Below are positions 15,183 to 21,042 of a stretch of DNA of 23,244 nt, one piece after another. How positions within the stretch are numbered: position 1 is the first letter of the stretch; every line of letters begins with the position of its first letter. The translations under genes and the position numbers were made by a program. Below the pieces are notes generated by a model. The model was not told the DNA's origin and ran no database searches. It saw only the letters and a program-made list of their open reading frames with translations. This stretch comes from an uncultured Porphyromonadaceae bacterium (GTDB taxonomy: Bacteria > Bacteroidota > Bacteroidia > Bacteroidales > Muribaculaceae): contig CAMVDK010000008.1 of the NCBI GenBank assembly GCA_947166165.1, forward strand, positions 1 to 23,244, given 5' to 3'.

Positions 15183-16202
15183 TCAGAACAGCGAGCCTTG
15201 CTGCGAGGGACGCTCGCGTTTTAAGTGATTGTAGGCCAGCTGTGTGGCTTCGCGGCCGCGCGGGGTGCGCTGTAGGAAGCCTTCTTTAATAAGGTAGGGC
15301 TCGTAGACCTCCTCCACCGTGCCGGGGTCTTCGCTCATGGCGGTGGCGATGGTGCTGATGCCCACCGGCCCGCCGCCGAACTTGTCGATGATGGTGGTGA
15401 GGATTTTGTTGTCGATTTCGTCGAGGCCGTATTTGTCGATGTTGAGCGCCTCGAGGGCGAAGCGCGCGATGGCGGTGTCGATGCTGCCGTTGCCCTTCAC
15501 CTGCGCGAAGTCGCGCACGCGGCGCAGCAGGCTGTTGGCGATGCGCGGCGTGCCGCGGCTGCGCAGGGCAATTTCGCGTGCGGCGTCGTCGGTGATGGGC
15601 ACGCGCAGCAGGTGGGCCGACCGCTTGACGATGCCCTCGAGCACCTCGTGGCCGTAATACTCCAGGTGGCAGTTGATGCCGAAGCGCGCCCGCAGCGGCG
15701 AGGTGAGCAGGCCGCTGCGCGTGGTGGCGCCGATGAGCGTGAAGGGCGACAGCGTGAGCTGCACCGACCGCGCGCCGGGACCCTTGTCGATCATGATGTC
15801 GATGCGGTAGTCCTCCATCGCCGAGTAGAGATACTCCTCCACGATGGGACTCAGGCGGTGGATCTCGTCGATGAACAGCACGTCGTTCTCTTCGAGCGAG
15901 GTGAGCAGCCCCGCCAGGTCGCCGGGCTTGTCGAGCACGGGGCCGCTGGTCACCTTGAAGCCCACGCCCAGCTCGTTGGCGATGATGTTGCTCAGGGTGG
16001 TCTTGCCCAGTCCCGGCGGGCCGTGGAACAGGATGTGGTCCAGCGCCTCGCCGCGCTGGCGGGCCGCCGCCACAAACACGCGCAGGTTGTCGATGATTTT
16101 GTCCTGGCCGGCAAAGTCGTCGAACCGCATGGGGCGCAGTGCGCGCTCGAAGTCCTGGTCGGTCTTCAGCCGCTCCTGGCGGATGTCGAAGTTCTCTTCC
16201 AT
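15183..16202 (-). CDS. ruvB: Holliday junction branch-migration DNA helicase RuvB
   Basis: RuvB is the AAA+ motor that, with RuvA, drives branch migration of Holliday junctions during recombination and repair. The 339-residue length is normal. Walker A is GPPGLGKTT (61-69), Walker B is LFIDEIHRLS (109-118), and sensor 1 is LIGATTRSG followed by LTSPLRARFGI with the Arg finger region at 171-173. The C-terminal winged helix ends with FLQRTPRGREATQLAYNHL. The start at 16202 (MEENFDIR) is standard for Bacteroidota RuvB. It lies 13 nt downstream of the dehydrogenase gene and 16 nt upstream of the flippase, so all three are probably one transcript. Confidence 0.97.
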   Translation of the reverse strand: MEENFDIRQERLKTDQDFERALRPMRFDDFAGQDKIIDNLRVFVAAARQRGEALDHILFHGPPGLGKTTLSNIIANELGVGFKVTSGPVLDKPGDLAGLLTSLEENDVLFIDEIHRLSPIVEEYLYSAMEDYRIDIMIDKGPGARSVQLTLSPFTLIGATTRSGLLTSPLRARFGINCHLEYYGHEVLEGIVKRSAHLLRVPITDDAAREIALRSRGTPRIANSLLRRVRDFAQVKGNGSIDTAIARFALEALNIDKYGLDEIDNKILTTIIDKFGGGPVGISTIATAMSEDPGTVEEVYEPYLIKEGFLQRTPRGREATQLAYNHLKRERPSQQGSLF

Positions 16203-16215
16203 AGCGTGGGCGGGC

Positions 16216-17412
16216 CTACAGTTCGAGGTCGATGTTGAACTGCTCGTGCCAGGGCAGTCCCTGCCGTGCCACCTCGTCGAGGAACGGGTCGGGGTCGAAC
16301 TCCTCGACGTTGTGCACGCCGGGCTTCACCCAGAGGCCCTTGAGGAACATCATCGCGCCCGTCATGGCGGGCACGCCGGTGGTGTAGCTCACGGCCTGCA
16401 TGCCGGTCTCCTCGAAGGCCTTGTGGTGGTCGCAGTTGTTGTAGATGTAATAGGTGAGGGGCTTGCCCTGCTTGTCCACGCCGCTGATGCGGCAGCCGAT
16501 GCTGGTCTGGCCCGTGTAGTTCTCGCCCAGGTCCTGCGGGTTGGGCAGCACGGCCTTGAGGAACTGCAGCGGCACGATTTCCATGCCCTGGTAGTTGATG
16601 GGCTCGATGCTGGCCATGCCGATGTCCTGAATCACGCGCAGGTGGGTGAGGTATTCCTGCCCGAAGGTCATCCAGAAGCGCGCGCGCTTGATGGTGGGGA
16701 AGTTGAGCACCAGCGACTCCAGCTCCTCGTGATACATCAGGTAGCTCTCACGCGGCCCGATTTCGGGGTAGGTGAGCGGCTGGTGGATTTCGAGGGCGCC
16801 GGTCTGCACCCACTGCCCGTCTTGCCAGTAACGCCCTTTCTGCGTGATTTCGCGGATGTTGATTTCGGGGTTGAAGTTGGTGGCGAAAGCCTTGCCGTGG
16901 TTGCCGGCGTTGCAGTCCACAATGTCGAGATAGTGCATCTCGCCGAAGTGGTGCTTGGCGGCCCGGGCGGTGTAGATGCCGCTCACACCCGGGTCGAAGC
17001 CGCAGCCCAGAATGGCCGTCAGCCCCGCCTGCTCGAAGCGCTCGCGGTAGGCCCACTGCCAGCTGTACTCGAAGTGCGCCTCGTCGCGCGGCTCGTAGTT
17101 GGCCGTGTCGAGGTAGTTCACGCCGCACCTCAGGCAAGCCTCCATGATGGTGAGGTCCTGATAGGGCAGGGCCAGGTTGATGACCAGCTGTGGCTTGTGG
17201 CGGTTGAGCAGGGCCACCAGCTGGTCGACGTCGTCGGCGTCCACCTGGTCGGTGGTGATGTTGGGCGCGCCGATGGCCCGCGCCACCGCGTCGCACTTGC
17301 TCTTGTTGCGCGAAGCAATCACAATCTGGTTGAACACGTCGGGGTTTTGAGCGCACTTGTGCGCACACACGGTGCCCACGCCACCGCAGCCGATGATGAT
17401 GACTTTGTTCAT
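16216..17412 (-). CDS. Carboxynorspermidine/carboxyspermidine synthase-like saccharopine dehydrogenase family protein
   Basis: This 398-residue NAD(P)-dependent enzyme has an N-terminal Rossmann motif IIIGCGGVG (5-13). LGCGFDPGVSGIYTARAAKHHF and GRYWQDGQWV are characteristic of the carboxynorspermidine synthase branch of saccharopine dehydrogenase-like proteins, and TTGVPAMTGAMMFLKGLW lies near the C-terminus. In gut Bacteroidota the enzyme condenses aspartate semialdehyde with a diamine (putrescine or diaminopropane) to form carboxy(nor)spermidine, a step of the alternative polyamine pathway. Which diamine is used cannot be read from the sequence. It is the first gene of the operon with ruvB and the flippase. 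The partner decarboxylase is not in this window. Confidence 0.88.
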   Translation of the reverse strand: MNKVIIIGCGGVGTVCAHKCAQNPDVFNQIVIASRNKSKCDAVARAIGAPNITTDQVDADDVDQLVALLNRHKPQLVINLALPYQDLTIMEACLRCGVNYLDTANYEPRDEAHFEYSWQWAYRERFEQAGLTAILGCGFDPGVSGIYTARAAKHHFGEMHYLDIVDCNAGNHGKAFATNFNPEINIREITQKGRYWQDGQWVQTGALEIHQPLTYPEIGPRESYLMYHEELESLVLNFPTIKRARFWMTFGQEYLTHLRVIQDIGMASIEPINYQGMEIVPLQFLKAVLPNPQDLGENYTGQTSIGCRISGVDKQGKPLTYYIYNNCDHHKAFEETGMQAVSYTTGVPAMTGAMMFLKGLWVKPGVHNVEEFDPDPFLDEVARQGLPWHEQFNIDLEL

Positions 17413-17443
17413 AGTCGATAGGAGTTTCGGGTGATTGAATCTG

Positions 17444-17451
17444 CAAAGTTA
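17444..17451 (-). promoter_or_regulatory. -7 element of the dehydrogenase-ruvB-flippase operon
   Basis: The minus strand reads TAACTTTG, matching TAnnTTTG, about 31 nt before the ATG at 17412. A TTTG at 17480-17477 is 25 bp upstream, somewhat too far, so the -33 assignment is uncertain. Confidence 0.55.
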
Positions 17452-17499
17452 CGTCAAAACCACGAAAAAGCGAGCGCAAAGTCGAATTAATTTCACCAC

Positions 17500-17661
17500 A
17501 ACGGCCCCAGGAGGCCCGCCAGGAGGCCGCGAAGACCCGCCTGGACGTCGTGACAGGCCCAGTCAGGAGGCCGAGTTGGGAATGCTGCGATGCCCCAGTC
17601 TGCGCCTCCGTCGGCGCCCTCATGGTCAATTTACACGAGCGTGCGCCCACCACCGCATCCA
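17500..17661. other. GC-rich non-coding stretch with repeated CAGGAGGCC
   Basis: The nonamer CAGGAGGCC occurs at 17508, 17520 and 17564. Short frames are open here in several directions but none has family features, a good start or a promoter. It could be the decayed remains of a gene that also included the downstream direct repeat, or simple GC-rich spacer. Base composition changes sharply from this segment to the AT-rich DNA after 17785. Confidence 0.35.
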
Positions 17662-17750
17662 CAAGCCGGCCCGCACCATCGCCGCCCTCGAATCCGCCCC
17701 CGCCGTCCGGCAGCACCACGTCATGGAAGCCCCCGCCTGCCGCAACCCGG
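17662..17750. repeat. Direct repeat copy A flanking the DUF3990 cassette
   Basis: This 89-bp segment matches 18856-18944 at 82 of 89 positions by direct comparison. Both copies stay open in the same forward frame and would read ARxIAALE...AVRQHHxMEAPACRNP, so they may derive from one coding sequence. The seven differences lie mostly in the middle (around 17691-17700). The pair frames the small-gene cassette at 17890-18844. Confidence 0.85.
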
Positions 17751-17858
17751 CCCGGCTGCCTGACATCGTGACGGATGCCCTATGACTTTAATGAGATGAT
17801 TAAACATGGTGATTATTTGAATTTAGGAGCTCAAATAGAATAATTCGGAAAAAACTAT

Positions 17859-17866
17859 TAACTTTG
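17859..17866 (+). promoter_or_regulatory. -7 element of the DUF3791-DUF3990 cassette
   Basis: TAACTTTG matches TAnnTTTG, in locally AT-rich DNA 23 nt before the ATG at 17890. No TTTG is found at the -33 distance. The predicted leader is about 17 nt. Confidence 0.6.
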
Positions 17867-17889
17867 CATTCTCAATAGTTTATAAAGAG

Positions 17890-18129
17890 ATGAATGCATC
17901 GAAACGAGCCACCGAATTCGTGGTTTTCTGTATCGAGAACACCGCAGCCAGGCTGAACATCTCGGGGGCGCAGGTGTTCCTGGAACTTAAGCGAACTGAT
18001 GGGATAAAGTCGTTTCTTTATCCCAGCTACCCCGCCTTGCACACACAGGGGAAGGACTACATCGTGGATGAGACCATCGCATATATCACCCGGCACAATC
18101 CTGATTTCATCAGCCATCACCAGTCATGA
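17890..18129 (+). CDS. Small DUF3791-like protein (first gene of cassette)
   Basis: This 79-residue cytoplasmic protein has no signal or membrane segment. Its pattern FVVFCIENTAARLNISGAQVFLELKRTDGIKSFLYPSYPALHTQGKDYIVDETIAYI resembles the DUF3791 family (FxxFxLExxAxxxxxSGxxVxxxxxxxxxxxYIxxxYxxLHTxGxxYIxxDIxxYI, pattern recalled from memory). DUF3791 genes are repeatedly found next to DUF3990 genes in gut bacteria, so it may be the partner or antidote of DUF3990. Its TGA overlaps the ATG of the next gene (ATGA at 18126-18129), indicating translational coupling. Codon use is less GC-biased than in flanking genes. The biochemical function is unknown. Confidence 0.75.
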   Translation: MNASKRATEFVVFCIENTAARLNISGAQVFLELKRTDGIKSFLYPSYPALHTQGKDYIVDETIAYITRHNPDFISHHQS

Positions 18130-18614
18130 AAGTTTATCACGGATCTTGTGTCATCGTCGAACCCCCATTGGCCGGAGTGGGGAGGCGAAATCTTGATTTC
18201 GGCTAGGGTTTCTATGTTACTGATTTGGTGGAGCAAGCCATCTCCTGGGCCCATCGGCCTTTCAACGTAGGAGAAACGCAGGTACTTAACATCTATGATT
18301 TTGACCGTGACGGCTCATTGGGCGCAGGTTTCCGATATAAACATTTTCAGGCCTACGATGCCGAATGGTTGCAGTTTGTGATTGCCAGCCGCAAAGGTCA
18401 GCCCGTGTGGACTGAATATGATGTGATTGAGGGTGGCATAGCCAACGACCGTGTGTTTAACACGATTGAATTGTACGGACAGGGGCTTATCAACGAAACC
18501 GAAGCTCTTCGACGGCTGCAATACGAGAAGCCCAACAATCAGATTTGCATCCTAAACCAACAGGTCATTGACCAATACCTGCATTTTCTTGAGTCAAGAA
18601 CGAAAAACGCTTAG
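18126..18614 (+). pseudogene. DUF3990 protein interrupted by an amber codon
   Basis: From the ATG overlapping the previous stop, the frame reads MKVYHGSCVIVEPPLAG and continues to LDFG, then TAG (18204-18206), then GFYVTDLVEQAISWA and onward to a stop at 18612. Without the TAG it would be 162 residues, the usual DUF3990 size. Family members read DFGKGFYLT at this place, so the stop most simply is a one-base AAG-to-TAG change. DUF3990 belongs, as I recall, to the ADP-ribosyltransferase clan: YHGS would give the NAD-contacting His (His5) and GFY the Tyr (Tyr30), with DVIEGGIAND later. The remaining 135 codons are intact, suggesting recent loss. A restart at the GTG at 18225 would lack both motifs. 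A sequencing error or stop read-through are alternatives. Confidence 0.8.
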
Positions 18615-18619
18615 GCCTA

Positions 18620-18844
18620 ATGAACGATAATCCATTAATCAATGAGACCTTGCTGCAGATGAAATATGCCCGTGTGATTTCGCTGCTGGCCGACGCGCTT
18701 GGCATCGACGACGAGCGGGCACTTGAATTATTCTATACATCCGACACATACTCTTACCTGAGCCGCAAGATGTATCACCTCCACAACATGAGCGACGCAT
18801 ATCTGGAGGACGAAATCATCCTCGAGCTCCAGTCAAAGCAGTAG
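18620..18844 (+). CDS. Small DUF3791-like protein (third gene of cassette)
   Basis: This 74-residue cytoplasmic protein begins 5 nt after the DUF3990 frame. The body LLQMKYARVISLLADALGIDDERALELFYTSDTYSYLSRKMYHLHNMSDAYLEDEIILEL is predicted mainly helical. It fits the second kind of DUF3791-type partner seen next to DUF3990 genes (recognised from memory: YxRxxxxxAxxxxIxxxxALxxFYxSxxYxxxxxxxxxLHxMSDxYLxxEL). It is acidic, as many antitoxin-like partners are. Together with the upstream DUF3791-like gene it encloses the DUF3990 gene in one transcript. The stop at 18842 lies only 11 bp before direct repeat B, so the cassette boundary is sharp. The function is inferred from context only. Confidence 0.7.
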   Translation: MNDNPLINETLLQMKYARVISLLADALGIDDERALELFYTSDTYSYLSRKMYHLHNMSDAYLEDEIILELQSKQ

Positions 18845-18855
18845 CTGCCCACCCT

Positions 18856-18944
18856 CAAGCTGGCCCGCATCATCGCCGCCCTCGAAGCCTGCACCGCCGT
18901 CCGGCAGCACCACATCATGGAAGCCCCCGCCTGCCGCAACCCGG
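18856..18944. repeat. Direct repeat copy B flanking the DUF3990 cassette
   Basis: This is the partner of 17662-17750, in the same orientation and 1194 bp away, with 82 of 89 bases identical. Beyond the right end, similarity fades within about 15 bp. The downstream DNA becomes AT-rich. Confidence 0.85.
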
Positions 18945-18963
18945 ACCGCCCTGGCTATCCGGC

Positions 18964-18999
18964 ACCACTGGCCCTGTGGTTGAGGCAGTTGTTTTTATT
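18964..18999 (+). terminator. Weak candidate terminator after the cassette
   Basis: ACCAC (18964-18968) pairs with GTGGT (18976-18980) over a 7-nt loop, and a TTGTTTTTATT tract follows about 8 nt later. The stem is short, so this is tentative. Confidence 0.25.
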
Positions 19000-19138
19000 C
19001 GGAAGAGGTTACCTCTCACTTATGCAGGTATATTGATATAGGTGAATGTTGTGGATGTTGCCCTGCGTTAGAGGACGCGTCTCTTCATTCAGAATATTGC
19101 TGTTTTATACATAAGTAATCCCCTTCTCTTATAAAAGG

Positions 19139-19322
19139 TTAAGGTGGGTTCTATAAATTGCAAAAAAGTAATGAATGGTTTTGGCCGCCTTGGGTTGCTT
19201 GCTGGCATCTTTTGTCTCAACTGCTTGAACCGTAGCCCGCTACTGCTTCGCGCAGCTTGAGCCAAAACCTGTTCAGCAATCAAGCCCAATTCGGCTCAAG
19301 CAATTTATAGAACCCACCTTAA
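19139..19322. mobile_element. MITE-like palindromic element with TTAA target duplication
   Basis: The ends are perfect inverted repeats: 19139-19161 is the exact reverse complement of 19300-19322. If the outer TTAA on each side (19139-19142 and 19319-19322) is a 4-bp target duplication, the element is 176 bp (19143-19318) with 19-bp terminal repeats beginning GGTGGG. TTAA fits the YTAR target of the IS5 group. The interior is itself a degraded inverted repeat (for example 19184-19204 against 19272-19293) folding towards GTAGCCCGCTAC at 19232-19243. There is no room for a transposase, so it would be moved by one encoded elsewhere. A minus-strand frame through it (ending ...FITFLQFIEPT at the repeat) is not considered a gene. 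Confidence 0.85.
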
Positions 19323-19380
19323 ATTGATTAGTCACGAAATAAATTCCGCCGAAAGGCGTGATTTTCTCATTTTTTATTTG

Positions 19381-19388
19381 TACTTTTG
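19381..19388 (+). promoter_or_regulatory. -7 element upstream of the small secreted protein
   Basis: TACTTTTG matches TAnnTTTG. No well-placed TTTG at -33 is seen. Transcription from near 19394 would give a leader of about 167 nt that contains the hairpin at 19474-19498. No other forward -7 match is closer to the gene. Confidence 0.5.
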
Positions 19389-19473
19389 CCATATCTTAAT
19401 TTGTCTGGTCGACGGATTTCTGCTGATTGTTTTTGCACCACTAAATTAGGTGAAATCCCCGACAGGGCAAAAT

Positions 19474-19498
19474 CCCGGGCAACTTTTTGTTGCCCAGG
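19474..19498. other. Stable hairpin in the leader of the small secreted protein gene
   Basis: CCCGGGCAAC (19474-19483) pairs with GTTGCCCAGG (19489-19498) at 9 of 10 positions around a TTTTT loop. It has no U-tract after it on the plus strand. It may be a leader structure affecting stability or translation, or part of a dispersed intergenic element. It is not explained by the neighbouring genes. Confidence 0.6.
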
Positions 19499-19560
19499 AT
19501 GTTATAAAAATAGTCAACAATGGCGGTGCGGATTTAAGGTAATATACTATTTTTTCATTC

Positions 19561-20061
19561 ATGAAGAAGACTTTATTCGCGTTGATGCTGATGCTTGCTT
19601 CGGCGATTGTTATGAACGCCCAGAGCCTGACCGGCAAACAGTGGTGCACCATTCTTACCAGTGAAGATGGCGTGGATGTGGCCGTGGCGTTGACTTTTGA
19701 TAAGAATGGCTCTTGCGAACTTGTGGTCGCCGCTGAGCACGAGATGAAAGTGGACGGCGTGCCCATCACCATGATGGGCGGAGTCACAGTGCCCGGCACC
19801 TACACCCTCAACGGCAAAGACCTGAAGATGAACCTCAACAGAGGAAAAGCCGAGGTGGATGTCGACTATGAGGTGAAAGGCATGGACGCCAAGACTAAGG
19901 CTGCGATGGACAAGCAGATCAGGCCCGAGTTGAATGACTTCAAGCAGACCATGCTCGACGGCATGCCCAAGATGAACAACATGAAGGTTGTCTCGCTCGA
20001 GAGCAAACGCCTCATCCTCAAGGACGATGACGGCGACGAAATCCCGTTCTACGCCGAGTGA
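19561..20061 (+). CDS. Small secreted protein of unknown function (lipocalin-like?)
   Basis: This 166-residue protein has a clear type I signal peptide (KKTLFALMLMLASAIVMNA, cleavage before Gln21), so it is periplasmic or exported. The mature part starts with LTGKQWCTILTSEDGVDVAV. It then alternates short beta strands (ALTFDKNGSCELVVAAE, VTVPGTYTLNGKDLKMNLN, AEVDVDYEVKG) with a helical insertion (about 110-140, KTKAAMDKQIRPELNDFKQTM) and a final strand pair (VVSLESKRLILKDDDGDEI). The 'GxW...LTFxxxGxxxxxxxxxGTYxLxGxxL' layout resembles lipocalin-like/META-type secreted domains of Bacteroidales, but I cannot assign a family. It is monocistronic, with a hairpin-bearing leader and its own terminator. 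Confidence 0.8.
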   Translation: MKKTLFALMLMLASAIVMNAQSLTGKQWCTILTSEDGVDVAVALTFDKNGSCELVVAAEHEMKVDGVPITMMGGVTVPGTYTLNGKDLKMNLNRGKAEVDVDYEVKGMDAKTKAAMDKQIRPELNDFKQTMLDGMPKMNNMKVVSLESKRLILKDDDGDEIPFYAE

Positions 20062-20091
20062 CGCCTGGCTGATTGTCGACCCGTAACGAAT

Positions 20092-20138
20092 CAGCCGCCT
20101 GTGAATGCGATACTTCATGGGCGGCTGTCGTTTTGTTT
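20092..20138 (+). terminator. Intrinsic terminator after the small secreted protein
   Basis: CAGCCGCCTGTGAA (20092-20105) pairs at 12 of 14 positions with TTCATGGGCGGCTG (20114-20127), followed by TCGTTTTGTTT. The position 30 bp after the stop codon fits a transcript end. Confidence 0.8.
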
Positions 20139-20228
20139 ATGGGCGCAGGAAAGTGGGGGCGGCAAGCTTTAATTTTTGATAAATCGGCGCGATATAGGCG
20201 CAATAATGATTAAATAGGCGCGGCAGAT

Positions 20229-20259
20229 TTTGTATTGCTGGCGAGATGTTGTAATTTTG
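20229..20259 (+). promoter_or_regulatory. Promoter of coaX, very close to the start codon
   Basis: TTTG (20229-20232) and TAATTTTG (20252-20259) are 19 bp apart, a full consensus match. Only 6 bases separate the -7 element from the ATG at 20266, so the transcript would begin at or within a few bases of the start codon. Confidence 0.75.
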
Positions 20260-20265
20260 CGATTT

Positions 20266-21018
20266 ATGGCAACACACTTGTGCATCGACTGCGGCAACAC
20301 GCGCGTGAAAGCCGCCATAGTGACCGGTGGCGCCATCGTGGCCCGCGCGCTGGGCACGGTGGCCGACTGGAGTGCGGTGTCGGCCTTGTCCGCCGCCCAC
20401 CGCGTGTCTGCCGCCATGCTGGTGAGCACCACCGACGCCGACGCCCCCTTGGCCGAGGCACTGGGCGGGCAGCTGCCGTGCCCCCTGGAGCGCCTGAGCG
20501 CCTCCCGTCCGCTGCCCTTGCGGCTGGCCTACCGCACGCCGCAGACGCTCGGCCCTGACCGCATCGCCACGGCGGTGGGCGCATGGGGAGAGTTCACGGG
20601 GTGCAACCTGATGGTGGTCGACGCCGGCACCGCCATCACCATCGATGTGGTGGTGGCCAGCGGAGCCGGCACCCTGCTGGGCGGCAGCATCTCGCCGGGA
20701 GTGAGCATGCGCCTGCAGGCCATGCACGAGCACACCAGCCGCCTGCCGTTGGTGGGTGCCGACGGCGACGTGCCGCTCGTGGGCTACGACACCGCCACCG
20801 CGCTGCGCAGCGGGGCCGTGCTCGGCGCGGCCGCCGAGGTCGACGCGCAGGCCCTGCGCCTCAAAGCCGCCCTGGGGCAGGTGAAGGTGGTGGTCACCGG
20901 CGGCGACGCCCCCGCCTTGCTGCCGCATCTGCTCGCTGCCGATGTGGCGCACCGGCCCGACCTGCTCATGGCCGGGGCCGACTTGCTGCTCGACATGGGC
21001 GATATGAGCACCGATTGA
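20266..21018 (+). CDS. coaX: Type III pantothenate kinase
   Basis: CoaX phosphorylates pantothenate, the first step of coenzyme A synthesis, in the cytoplasm. The 250-residue length is normal. Motifs of the ASKHA-fold type III family are all present: CIDCGNTRVKAAI (6-18), GPDRIATAVGAW (96-107), VVDAGTAITIDVV (117-129) and LLGGSISPGVSMRL (137-150). The frame is open from 20230, but the start at 20266 gives the standard beginning just before the IDxGNT strand, and the earlier ATG lies between the promoter elements. It leads a + strand cluster with an outer membrane barrel gene 24 nt downstream, lptC and a gldE-like gene, a familiar order in Bacteroidales. Confidence 0.95.
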   Translation: MATHLCIDCGNTRVKAAIVTGGAIVARALGTVADWSAVSALSAAHRVSAAMLVSTTDADAPLAEALGGQLPCPLERLSASRPLPLRLAYRTPQTLGPDRIATAVGAWGEFTGCNLMVVDAGTAITIDVVVASGAGTLLGGSISPGVSMRLQAMHEHTSRLPLVGADGDVPLVGYDTATALRSGAVLGAAAEVDAQALRLKAALGQVKVVVTGGDAPALLPHLLAADVAHRPDLLMAGADLLLDMGDMSTD

Positions 21019-21042
21019 ACCGACGAATTAACCAAATGAACG

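Noticed and set aside
13562..15289. 575-residue plus-strand frame across the flippase gene
   Set aside because: It is a His/Gln/Gly/Arg-rich shadow. The minus-strand flippase has a consistent hydrophobic pattern and promoter.
15844..17421. 525-residue plus-strand frame across ruvB and the dehydrogenase
   Set aside because: It spans two genes on the opposite strand that carry intact family motifs, so it is a shadow frame.
17435..17785. 116-residue plus-strand frame upstream of the cassette
   Set aside because: It overlaps the divergent operon promoter and has low-complexity Arg/Pro-rich content with no start context. At most its end is a relic shared with the direct repeat.
19089..19289. 66-residue minus-strand frame in the MITE
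   Set aside because: It runs through the terminal repeat and palindromic interior of the element and has no promoter or domain.
17500..19560. Possible CRISPR array or integron-like array from the repeated segments
   Set aside because: There are only two long direct repeats 1.2 kb apart, with genes between them, and no regular short repeat-spacer pattern.
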